In this document: in pieces, positions 44,269-54,559 of the stretch
How the letters are laid out: each line of letters opens with the position of its first letter
Numbering within the stretch: position 1 is the first letter of the stretch
NCBI GenBank assembly: GCA_963682025.1
Contig: OY821521.1
Coordinates: 57,941,408 to 58,005,407, forward strand
Reading direction: 5' to 3'
Source: Cordilura impudica
Taxonomy: Eukaryota; Arthropoda; Insecta; Diptera; Scathophagidae
DNA length: 64,000 nt
The notes under the pieces: model-generated
Told to the model about the DNA's origin: nothing
Database searches by the model: none
Seen by the model: the letters and a program-made list of their open reading frames with translations, nothing else
Made by a program: the position numbers and the translations under genes

Positions 44269-45099
44269 TAGAAATATGAAATGAAATTTTGATTTCATTG
44301 GCCAAAAGTCTATTTTTTTGTCACCGATTTTAACGCCTTTTTATAGCTAATATATCCAGATTAAAGGTAGCCAAAAAATTAGGTTAAACTATTGCAAATT
44401 GTGGGCGTGGCATGCTGCCAAACTCAACTGTTTTTTTAATATCAGAAAAAGGTGATTTTTTTTGTTTTTTATCAAAAATAAATGTTTACTACTCGCAAGC
44501 TATCATCGGTAATGACCTGCGGTTTTTTTATAACGTTGGCAGGATTATAGTCTTTAGTTGTTGTAAGTGGTCACAGCTCTACCGTTTAATGTTAGGCAAG
44601 TTATGAAATATTTATGAAACTACTATATTTTTCTCAAATTTAAACTTTAGTGGAATAGAACTTCTAGGAAACAAAAGGGAACAAGAAACGTATACCACAC
44701 GGAGAAAAGCGAAAGTGTTCTCTTTAACCCTATATATACTTTTGTACCCGTGACGACCCGTGGGTAGAACACTTTTTACATTTTAATGAAATTACTCTAA
44801 AAAAATTAAAATTACGATAATTTAAACAGCCCTATAAGTACTCGTATACAATGGTGTATTAAATTTGTGCTTTAGGTATTTTATAGCTTATAATAGTCAT
44901 TACTTGTTCTATTACCAGAATATATTTGTAGGTAAGAATGTCAATACATAGAGGATGTAATTCATTAGTAACCTAGTTTTTTTTTATTATTAATTTTTTA
45001 TTATTATTATCATTAGATAATACCGATGCATATGAATTTGGATTATCTCCACTATATGCAAGAATATGACTTATAGAACACATACTAAAAATCAGTTAT
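44269..45099. other. AT-rich stretch without recognised genes
   Basis: No frame with a known motif and no terminal repeats seen. It may include upstream remains of the Transib relic that begins near 45103, too decayed to read. Confidence 0.4.
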
Positions 45100-45102
45100 C
45101 AA

Positions 45103-45787
45103 TTGGACTTCGGGTCTTCAGAATCAATAAGAAACAACGAAACCAACAAAGAGTTAAGAAGTTCAAAAAAGAAACATGTTCAAGATGAATATCGCAAATT
45201 TGGATTGATTATAGATCAGCCAAAACAAGGGTCAGGCAATACAAATGATGCCAATACCGCAAGAATATTCTTTTCAGATCCAGAAACAGCATCTGAAATA
45301 ATATGAGTGGATTTAAACCTTATTCTCAGATTTAAAATAATCCTAGAAGTACTTGCGTGCAATGAAGAAATTGACTCTAGAAAATTTGGAGATTATGCTA
45401 AGGAAACTGCAAAAATATATACAACCAACTACCCATGGAGAAATGTGTCTGTAACAGGTCACAAAATCCTTTGTCATGGAGAAGATATCACTAAATATCA
45501 TTTGGTGCCAATTGGAGATCTATCAGAGGAGGCTCAGGAAAAAAAGGAATAAGGATTGCAGATTTTATAGAGAGCACAATACTAAAAAAATCTCACGAAA
45601 TTCCACAAATGAAGATCTATTTAATATATTATTGGCAACGTTAGATCCATTCATCTCCAGTATTCGAAATCAATGGAAAGTGGAACATCGGGATTTAGAT
45701 GAAGAAGTCAAAAAACTACTAAAGAACAAAAATAACACAGAACAAAATATGGAATATTTGCAATCAATATTTGAGTCAAATGAGTAA
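45103..45787 (+). pseudogene. Second Transib-type transposase relic, C-terminal third
   Basis: Motifs in order: GSGNTNDANTARIFFSDPET, a stop at 45304-45306, then DLNLILRFKIILEVLAC, KIYTTNYPW, SVTGHKILCHG, PIGDLSEEAQE, a frameshift near 45540, then NKDCRFYREHNTKKISRN and LDPFISSIRNQW. This is the catalytic-glutamate part of Transib/RAG1-like proteins, in the SEEAQE.RNKDFRRYRE context typical of canonical Transibs. It differs strongly from the element at 26461 (GENASEARNKFYKK), so it is a different family. The N-terminal two-thirds and the terminal repeats were not found. Confidence 0.85.
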
Positions 45788-46436
45788 TAATTATAATGGC
45801 ATGTCATTGTTATGTAAGTACAAGAAACATAGTATTAGTAAAAAATAATAATAAACAGAACATACCATTGTTCCAAATGCAATTAAAATCTATTGCAGTT
45901 TTAATTTTTAAAATGTTTTTTAAAATTATCAAATTTGACAGCAAAAAATAATAAATTTTTCTGTAGTAATAGCAAGATTTATAGATAATATTATTAACGT
46001 TTTTTTAAGTGTAAATATTATTTGAGTTTAAACAAATTTGCAAATTTGCGAACAAAAAATTTTTAATTTTTCAATAATAATAGCAAAATTTCTAGTTGAA
46101 TTTACTATTTTTTTTTATTGTAAAAATTTTTTTGAGTGTAACTTAAAAAAATCCCATTATTACAAAAAATGTTTATAATAATTATTAAAATCCAAATATT
46201 AAATTTTTTAATAAATAAAAAAATAATAAACACATATTTCACTCTAAAAGTTAAAAAAATCAAAGTTCAACTTTGACCTAGAATTCCTTAAAAAGTCCTC
46301 AATCATTTTTAATGTAATTAAAACTGAGTCAAGCTGAAGTAAATATCTATCCACTAAAAAAAATTACTTAAATATTTTGATCGGTTCAAAAGTTACAGAA
46401 TTTTGGCCAATGAAAAACGATTTTCAGCCACTGTGC
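45788..46436. other. AT-rich stretch without recognised genes
   Basis: Nothing recognised apart from AT-rich low complexity. Confidence 0.4.
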
Positions 46437-46569
46437 CACGTTTAAATTCATTTACCCAATTGTAACTAATTTTCAAATATGGAGAAGATGTGCCGTGGAC
46501 TTCGTCTAATTCATCTTCAATTTCCTTAAATGTTTCACCTTTCAAGTATAAATTTATGATGACATTACA
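46437..46569 (-). pseudogene. Mariner transposase N-terminal HTH fragment
   Basis: Forty-three codons on the minus strand read without interruption. LYLKGETFKEIEDELDEVHG is followed by TSSPYLKISYNWVNEFKRGT. This matches the first helix-turn-helix of DD34D mariner transposases (LKGLSAKEI..ELD.VHG...P...TVYRWVNEFKRG). No downstream domain follows, so it is a truncated fragment, distinct from the DD41D elements. Confidence 0.8.
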
Positions 46570-46888
46570 AATTTTTTTTTTTTACTAATTAAAAAAAGCT
46601 TAAACCTACTTTGCTACTTAAATGATCTGTAAACACTTATAGACTCACCCTCGTAGCAAATAAGAAAATAATACATAAGTCGAAATCTATGTGCTGTTCT
46701 AGTTTTGAGGTATTCAGTTTTAATAATCGTCATTTATAATTGTTGTTATTGCCAAAAATATGTTGTCTATAAATTATGATACACCGAAATAAATACGAAA
46801 CTTATATTATAATTTAGTACTAAAACCAAAAGCAAAACATGGCTATTGGTGTTGAAGATTTTGGGTCACGAACAAAATATATTGTGTA

Positions 46889-46976
46889 ACGGGTGATTAC
46901 ATAAAAATAAGAAAATACGACAATAGTACACAAACAATTTAATATTAAAAAGAGTTTTTTTTTTGTTATCATCCGT
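46889..46976. mobile_element. 88-bp mini-MITE with mariner-2-like ends
   Basis: ACGGGTGATTAC at the left and, inverted, ACGGATGATAAC at the right, each flanked by TA. The first ten bases equal the terminal repeat of mariner 2. The interior is AT-rich. Confidence 0.5.
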
Positions 46977-46978
46977 TA

Positions 46979-47913
46979 TAGACAAAATGTAGAAGGGCTT
47001 GTAAGAAAATAATGATACCCAAACATTATAACAATGATTTATGTTGGGTATTTATTTTCCTTCTTCTTCTTCTTCTTTATATCGGTATTACACGCATTGC
47101 AGGATTTTGTTGTACATTGTATGTTGTAATGGATATAAATAAGTGTTGTGATAAATTAAGATTTTTTGGTTAGAGCCATCAATAATACAACAACTTGAGC
47201 AATAATAATTGAAATTGATAGATTTTTTTGGGAATTGAATTTATTGCAGATATAAACTTGTTATGGGAAATGACAGTAATAAGGGATACAACATAAATGA
47301 ATATCGAACATAAACAACTTCATTTATGTATGGAAGCTAGGAAACACTAATAATGAATATATTACTTTTATAGGACATGACTTTTCGGATGGTATTTTAT
47401 CAAAGTTATGTTATTACTGGAAATTCAGAGGATTCAATCACTAAACAGCTTCCTTGAAAATCTTGATAACACATCCAGAACTGACTACTCATTATGACGT
47501 GCTACTAAAAGTTTTAAAAGACCATTAATATGCAAGTCTCCTTTGTGAAAATCAAATGGTGAATGGGCAAGAAATATTTCGGAGAAGGTAGAACTATTCG
47601 TAGAACATTTATAAAACGTTTTCACACCAAATACATGTAGCACCACAGTAGAGTTGCCCCCCGTTCTATCACAGAAGAGAGCAAATATCCCACTCACATT
47701 TGAGATGTGAGAGGTCAAAAAAGCTATACATGAATTAAAACCCAAAAAAAAACCATAGGGATCGATAAGATAAGTAATAGAATGCTTTTAGCTTTAAGAA
47801 TAATTTTTTTATTTCTAATGCCAACTTACGCCACAATGGAAAATTTCGCTCGTGACATTGAAAAGAAAAAGCCTTTTATCGAATATGTCTAAAATATTCG
47901 AAAACTTATTAAG
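46979..47913. other. AT-rich stretch with a TTC microsatellite
   Basis: TTCTTCTTCTTCTTC at about 47060-47077. Otherwise no gene or repeat recognised; the 86-codon minus-strand frame at 47485 has no known motif. Confidence 0.4.
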
Positions 47914-48197
47914 TGGGGTGGGGGGTTAGGTTTTAAAAATTAAAAAAGTCGTATTTTCATAATTATTTTTTTAAGATATAAATAATGTTGGATTATTTAT
48001 GTCATATGCACGTTATAGCATAACATTTGAAGAATTTTTGAAAAAATTTGCAATTAAAAATTTTAATAAATAAGTCCGTTACAGCGAAACACAAGATAAT
48101 GTGAAATAAAAAAATGTGTTAAATGCGTCTGCTGAGGTAGTGAGGTGAGAGTTTTTAATTTTTTATTTTTTTTTTTTGCATCAATTTGAAGTGAAAA

Positions 48198-48774
48198 CAA
48201 GTAAGAAATTATAGTCGGTCTATACCGACTATATGATACCCATACAATGGTTTAGAGACCCTATCTCTTCTATCTCTTCGGTCCAACTAACTAGGTATCG
48301 AAAATGAGCAGAAACGAAATTTGAGTGACATTGTTATTAATTTTTTGGCTGCAGATATGAAAAAGTTCATATCATATATGGGGACTATGTCGAAAACTGG
48401 ACCGATCGTGACCATATTTGGTAAAGTCACTTACATTTTGAAAAAATATATACAAACCAAATTTGAGAAAAATCTGTTCAATATTTTTGTTTTTTGATAG
48501 ATTTAAGTGAAGATCAGAAAGCAGCTCTATATGGGGCCTATAACGAAGATTTGTCCTATAGGGATTATTTTTGGGCTACTAATTAATGTATTTAATAAAC
48601 ACATACAAACCCAATTTGACTGAGATCGTTATGATAATTTGAATCTTATGGCAATTTATGTCGATTTCATAGGGGTCATTTGTATGGGCAGTAGGTCTCA
48701 ACATGGACCGAATTTCACCAATTTCAACAGCGTTCATCCGATGGAAGATAAAAGCTTTCATATAGGGTATAAAC
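48198..48774 (-). mobile_element. INE-1-like element, family A, copy A3
   Basis: Begins CAAGTAAGAAATTATAGTCG and ends TATAGGGTATAAA. The GTCC core and the sequence beside it have been deleted. It sits between GAAGTGAAAA and ACGATTTTTGCT of family F with no target duplication when compared with copy 1. Confidence 0.82.
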
Positions 48775-48842
48775 ACGATTTTTGCTAAAAAAAATTTCGG
48801 GAATTTGTTGTTAAAAAATGAGGAAGAAAACTGAAAATAAAA

Positions 48843-49625
48843 CAAGTAAGAAAATTATAGTCGGTCTAGACCGACTATACGATACCCTATACCATGCGTT
48901 TAGAGACCCTATCTCTTAGGCCCAACTAACTGGACATAGAAAATAAGCAAAAACCAAATTTGAGTGGGATTTTTATTAATTTTTTTGGAAGCAGATATGA
49001 AAAAGTTCATATCGGATGCTATATCTATATAGGGACTTGGTCCAAAAATGGACCGATCCTGATCTTGTTTGGTAAAGTCTCTTGTATTTTGCAAAAATAT
49101 ATACAAACAAAATTTGAGAAGAATCAGTGCAATATTTTTGTTTTTTAATAGATTTAAGTGAAGATCGGGAAACAGCTCTATATGGGGTCAAAGGGATCAT
49201 TTTTGGACTACTCATTAATGGATGTAATGAACGCATACAAACCCAATTTGAGTAAGATCTATATGACAATTTGGATCTTATGGCAATTTATGTCGATTTC
49301 ATATGGGTAATTTGTATGGGGGCTAGGTCTGAACATGGACCGATTCTCACCAATTTCAACAGCGTTCATCCCATGGCCGATAAAAGCTTATGTACCAAAT
49401 TTCATCAGAATACATTCATATTTGCGACCTGCAGTTTGATTACAAGCTTTACATGGACACACAGACGGACGGACGGACGGACGGACATTGTTAAATCAAC
49501 TCAGAAAGTGATTCTGATTCGATCGGTATAATTAAAGATGGGTCTAGGTCAAATATTTTTGGTTGTTACAAACAGCAGCACAAAGTCATTATACCCAAAC
49601 CACATAGTGGTATAGGGTATAAAAA
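48843..49625 (-). mobile_element. INE-1-like element, family A, copy A4
   Basis: A complete copy, nearly identical to A1 (7354-8140), with the perfect hairpin and GGACGGACGGACGGAC core. It is inserted into the A-rich tract of family F (…AAAATAAAA | …CTTCCTGATGA). Confidence 0.88.
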
Positions 49626-50046
49626 CTCTTCCTGATGATTTATGTGTAGATATAGGGTGTAAAATTTAAAAAGAATCGGTCAAGTAGATTTTGGGTTATT
49701 ATGTTCACGGACTTCGAACATTTATTTGCGAGAAAATCGATTTAAAGTTTTTTGAAAACTGATTTGTATACGATATATCGTACTGGAAACGCTGTATCTT
49801 CTTAAGTTTTGCTCCGATTTACTTGAAATTTTGATACAACACTCTCGACTTGTTGTACATTCAGAGAGTGAAATTAAAAGGTTTTCAAACCTTACCCCCT
49901 CCCCAACACATAATGAAGTCATTAACCCTAGCCGTAGATCAGAATTACTCTATACCAGATCATCAATATGGCTTCAGAAATAATCATAGCCCCACACGAC
50001 AGGTACATTTGCTTGCAACTGTCATTAGATAGGTCTTTGAGGAAAT

Positions 50047-51149
50047 AATCTAACCCATAAAAAAAATTTTTTATTAAAACTCTTTCTTTCCTTATGCATA
50101 TGAGTTTGGAGTCCCTCCGTGAGAGTGTGTGCCTTTGCGTGACTATTTTAAAATTAATCTTTGGTTACGCCACATATATGGATCAAGTTTCAGATTGATT
50201 GGATGAGGGGAAATAGGGTTTAAATCATTTCATGACTATGCTTGACTATGCGTGACTGTCCGAGACAGTGTCAAAGTTAATCTTTTTTGACAGCAAGTCT
50301 ACAAATCAAGTTTCAGATAGATCGGATAAGGGGAAATCGGTTTTAATCTCTCCGTTACTGTGCGTGACCATGCGTGACTGTGCTTGACTAAGTCAAAGTT
50401 AATCTTTTTTCACAGCAAGTGTATGGACCAAGTTTCAGATCGATCGAATGAGGGGAAATGACATTTATATCACTCCGTGACTGCGTGGCTCTGCGTGACT
50501 GTGTGTGACTATCCCAAAATCAATCTGTAGTCACAACAAGACCATGGGCCAAGTTTCAGATCAATTGGATAAGGGGGAATGGGGTTGACTAACGACAGAC
50601 ATACAGACAGAGAGTATGAGTTAAAAGAAGGAGTTTAAATAGGAGAGAATTGGTTTTGCTGTACAGAAATGGGAAAATGCATGCTAAATTATGGGAAAAT
50701 GCCTGTTAAGTCTATAGGAAATGCATGCTAAATGGTAAAAATGCATGTCAAAAAAAATTTGAAAAGATCTTATTTTATTAAGTAAGATTCAAATATAAGA
50801 TGGAACAAACATACATTTTTATACTGTTGAAAATTCTTTTTTTTTTCGTGGTTTTTGTTTTTTCGCAAGATTTTTTTTATTTGCAGCCTTGAAAATCATT
50901 TTTCTTAATTCAGCATGCAATTTCCCTACATTTAGCATGTAAATTTTTCTCATTTCTAACAGAAAAATTCCCATTTTTAGCATGCATTTTCCCATAAATT
51001 TGTCCAAATTTAGCAAACATTTTGCCATTTTTGACATGCATTTTTACCATTTGGCATGCATTTCCTATAGACTTAACAGGCATTTTCCCATAATTTAGCA
51101 TGCATTTTTCCACTTTTACCAAGCGCTTCCCTTAGTCCCGTTTAAAAAG
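50047..51149. mobile_element. Insertion in the LINE with tandem and inverted repeats
   Basis: Removing this block reconnects the LINE reading frame from GAGGAA to AAAAAGTACTG (EE..KKYCSA). It contains about four tandem units of 120-125 bases (50095-50590; each with GTGACT...CGTGACTGTG and CAAGTTTCAGAT(C/A)GAT(C/T)GGAT). Two inverted blocks of about 78 bases follow (50679-50757 and 51027-51103) with GCATGCTAAATTATGGGAAA motifs. Family unknown; it has no recognised coding region. Confidence 0.65.
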
Positions 51150-51514
51150 TACTGTTCTGCTCTATTTTTTTGATGTATCACAAGCATTCGATAAAGTATG
51201 GCACGAGGGTTTAATCTTTAAAATTATACACATTCTTCTATCCAATACATACAAGCTTCTAGAAAGCTTTTTAACTGGTCGTAAGTTCACAGTTAAAGAA
51301 AACACTCATATAAGTTTACCACAAGATATGCAAGCCGGAGCCACACAGGGAAGTATTCTGGTACCATTACTATACAAACTCTACACTTCTGATTTACCAA
51401 CAATTGTTAGTACTCACATCTCAAATTCGCTGATGATACGGCAATAATAAGTGTACATGACAACCCATCAATAGCATCTAGAATGTTACAAGCCCACATT
51501 TCTCAACTAGACAA
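51150..51514 (+). pseudogene. LINE reverse transcriptase, fingers/palm segment
   Basis: KKYCSALFFDVSQAFDKVWH begins the segment; its aspartate (FFDVSQAFDKVW) is the first catalytic aspartate region. GATQGSILVPLLYKLYTSDLP and a one-base-shifted FADDTAIIS (GATGAT at 51432-51437) follow. The FADD box is intact, but a frameshift lies just before it. The segment stops at LDN, where A5 is inserted. Confidence 0.9.
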
Positions 51515-52290
51515 CAAGCAAGAAAGTTATAGTCGGTCGAGACCGACTATATGATACCCTATACCATGCGTTTAGAGACCCTATCTCATAGGTCCAACTA
51601 ACTGGAAATAGAAAATAAGCAAAAACCAAATTTGAGTGCGATTTTTATTAATTTTTTTGACTGCAGATATGAAAAAGTTCATATCGGATGCTATATCTGT
51701 ATGGGGACTAGGCCCAAAAATGGGCCGATCCTGACTATGTTAGGTAAAGTCTCTTGTATTTTGCAAAAATATATACAAACAAAATTTGAGAAGAATCAGT
51801 GATAGATTTAAGTGAAGATCGGGAAGCAGCTTATATGGGGCCTATGACTAAGAGTTGCCCCAGGGATCTTTTTCAAACTACTCATTAATGGATGTAATAA
51901 ACGCATACAAACACAATTTGAGTAAGATCTATATGACAATTTGGATCTTACGGCAATTTATGTCGATTTCATAGAGGTCATTTGTATGGGGGCTAGGTCT
52001 GAACATGGACCGATTTTCACCAATTTAAACAGCGTTCATTCCATGGCCGATAAAAGCTTACACACCAAATTTCATCCACATATATTCATATTTGCGACCT
52101 GCAGTTTGATTACAAGCTTTACATGGACACACAGACGGACGGACAACGGACGGATATCGTTAAATCGAATCAGATAGTGATTCTGATTCGATCGGTATAA
52201 TAAAAGATGGGTCTAGGTCAAATATTTTTGGTAGTTACATACAGCAGCACAAAGTCATTATACCCAAACCACATAGTGGTATAGGGTATA
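51515..52290 (-). mobile_element. INE-1-like element, family A, copy A5
   Basis: Begins CAAGCAAGAAAGTTATAGTC with the hairpin (one GTCGA variant) and ends GGTATAGGGTATAA. It interrupts the LINE between GACAA and TTGGTTGGAG, which rejoin as DNWLEKWKIKVNE. No bases are duplicated, so the insertion is a clean A^T event. Confidence 0.88.
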
Positions 52291-52339
52291 ATTGGTTGGA
52301 GAAATGGAAAATTAAAGTGAATGAACAATATCACCTTTA

Positions 52340-53760
52340 CCCTAATGCTCTTTAAAGATTTCCAGGCTGCATATTCTTTCTCCAATAAACATTGTGAAAA
52401 ATCGTCATCATTGAATACTTCCTGATCTGATGGCCAGCAAATATGCCTTCTTTTATTTTAGCTTATGAAATTTTAGGAAAGGCTGCTAACAAATATTTAT
52501 ATACCCCACCATCTTTGTCCAGATCCTTGACAAAGATCTTAAAAAGGCACAATTTTATGTGCAGCGGCGGAAGAAGAACGTCGTTTGGATCAACTAGTGG
52601 TTTATTTGAAATGTCTTGTTTTCCTGGTGAATACTCAGTTCTTTTTGGACACTCTATTCTGATGTAGCGCGACTATACGATAGACAAAGGAAACAACAAT
52701 ATTTTGTGAAACCTCCTTACATAATGTAAAATTGCACTCATTGATTGGTAATTTTCCTTTGTATGAATGGCATGAACAATTGGTATGGATGGTTTTTCAT
52801 TCCCATTACGCAAAAGAAGAGCCCTTAAACTGTACGTAGAGCCATCAATAAATAATTTCCATTCAGTTTCGTCATATGGCTGGTTAATTTTTTTAAATAA
52901 ACCATCAGCATCAGTACGTAGGCTGTTGACATAGGTCTAAGAACACTCAGTGGATCAAGCTCCTTCTTTTGAGCTATTAACTGCTTAAATTCGTTGGGTT
53001 TGAGGAATGTTATGCGTGGAGAATCAACTTTACTTTTACTGTACGTTAACTTATCTTGGCAAATTTTGGTATTATATTATAAAAATTAATATAATATAAT
53101 ATAATGTTGCGGAGCAGCAGGGGCCCTCTAGTATATTGTTACTTTTGTCCCAACTGCAAAATGTAATTCTGCGTCTTGCGTCGTTAAATGTAAATCCCGA
53201 ATTAGATCATTCTGCTCAGCTTGAGTCACTAAATGCCGTTCATCATCAGCCTCATACAAACTGCTGGCGAAAGATGATTCGGACTCACTGCTCGTAGCAC
53301 TGAGAATGACTGGTAATGGATAATTTGGTGGACGTTGAACTGGTTTGGAAACCGATGAGACATTCGCGTAAGTAATATTTTTTCGATTTTTCATATTGAA
53401 TCCAGCAACTTTTGTAAAACAGAAATAACAATCGGTTTGGTGGTTATTTGACTCTCTTCAAAGTACTGGAATTTAAAAATCGAAATAGGTCTTCTTGCCA
53501 TTTGAACACTTGTATAAAACACTTCTGCAACTATTGTCGGTGTCCACGGTTTGTCCAAGTTTCTGACAGCAAAAACCAAAATAATGTAAATATGCACATT
53601 TTGATGATTCTGATATTGCACATACTTTTTTTCCAACCAAATATTCACCACACACAAAGCAAAAATAGCTTGAATCACTAACACACGATCGCCCTGAAAT
53701 GCGTGAACGCTACAATTATGAAGATTTACAATGAATGTGGGCATCTGTCAAATTAATAAT
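52340..53760 (-). pseudogene. Relic of a widespread multicopy arthropod protein family (unnamed)
   Basis: From 53720 downward the minus strand gives a decayed N-terminal part: FCFVCGEYLVGKK, then LDKPWTPTIV and, in shifted frames, CSNGKKTYF. FNMKNRKNITYANVSSVSKP and VTQAEQNDLIRDLHLTTQDAEL come next. After a gap, about 52910-52700 reads YDETEWKLFIDGSTYSLRAL and KPSIPIVHAIHTKENYQS. I know these motifs (CYFC, SELNDLVRDL, WKLFIDSS) from uncharacterised repeated genes in many arthropod genomes, presumably transposon-encoded, but cannot name the superfamily or reaction. Several frameshifts and stops make it non-functional. It lies in the LINE. Confidence 0.65.
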
Positions 53761-53930
53761 TGTGAAATTGTAGTGTCAGTATTGACTGTTTTACAGCATT
53801 GCGATAAAAAATGAACAAGACGTGATAGCCCAATTGCCAGATTCGAATTCAGCGCAACCAGATTAGTTAAAAAAAAAAATACTTCATTTCTGCAGTCAAC
53901 TTTTTTTTTTATTTGTAGACTAGATTTATT

Positions 53931-54152
53931 TTTACTCCATGGGATCGCCGCGATTCTGGTACTATGAGCCGTAACAAGTACATTTGTCCAAGAAACTATA
54001 CCTCTAAAATCATTTTCGAACCCTCCAAAATTTCGATGAAAAAATCGGTTTATGTCGTATATGGGTACCCCACTTAATTTTATTTGGGGCATGGTTCCTT
54101 AGGCAAATATACTTGTTATGGCACATAGTACCAGAATCGCGATGAGCCCATT
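53931..54152. mobile_element. Palindromic MITE
   Basis: Left arm TTACTCCATGGGATCGCCGC then GATTCTGGTACTATGAGCCG; right arm, inverted, TTACTCAATGGGCTCATCGC then GATTCTGGTACTATGTGCC. They pair over about 80 bases with an unpaired centre. It resembles the 2021-2383 element in having ACCTCTAAAA and CATGGTTCCTTAGGC near the loop, so the two may be related. Duplication not determined. Confidence 0.68.
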
Positions 54153-54179
54153 GAGTAAGAGTAATTGACCCAACCTAGT

Positions 54180-54559
54180 GTTGGGGTACGTTGTGATTAT
54201 TAATCTGTATCGGGGGGCACGTTTCTCTTCCATGGAGATTGTTTCGGCCTCCTATAATTTGACCCACTCTACCCAACACACCAACGTAAAATGTCTCAGA
54301 ATTGATTTTGACCGCCGCCTCACTTGGAAAATATACATAGATGCGAAACTTACCCAAATTAAATTGAAAATTTTACAAATGACATGGCTTGCTGGCAGAA
54401 ACTCTAAACTAAGCTAAGATTGTAAAGTACTACTTTACAACTCAATAAGAAAACCCATATGGTGTTAGGGCATTAAACTTTGGGGTATTGCCTCTGCGAC
54501 TAATGTCGTAAAATTACAAAGAAGATAGAACAGAATCCTACGAATGATTACATGTGCAC
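54180..54559 (+). pseudogene. LINE reverse transcriptase C-terminal segment
   Basis: TNVKCLRIDFDRRLTWKIYI, LLYNSIRKPIW, GIKLWGIASATNVVKLQR and ILRMITCAL match the VKYLGIHLDRRLTW...LLYKAILKPIWTYGIQLWG...LRMI region of Jockey-type LINEs. Stops follow NSKLS and KPIWC. The 1.5-kb element at 54560 cuts it at CATGTGCAC. Confidence 0.88.

Larger units (their letters stand above)
47914..49905. repeat. Interspersed repeat family F, copy 2, interrupted twice
   Basis: The pieces 47914-48197, 48775-48842 and 49626-49905 are together colinear with 6640-7353. The outer ends are inverted repeats, GGGGTGGGGGGTTAGGTTTT and (inverted) GGGGAGGGGGTAAGGTTTGA, suggesting a MITE. The two gaps hold INE-like copies A3 and A4. 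Confidence 0.75.

Noticed and set aside
47485..47745. 86-codon minus-strand frame as a host gene exon
   Set aside because: No recognised domain, no splice context, and composition like the surrounding AT-rich spacer.
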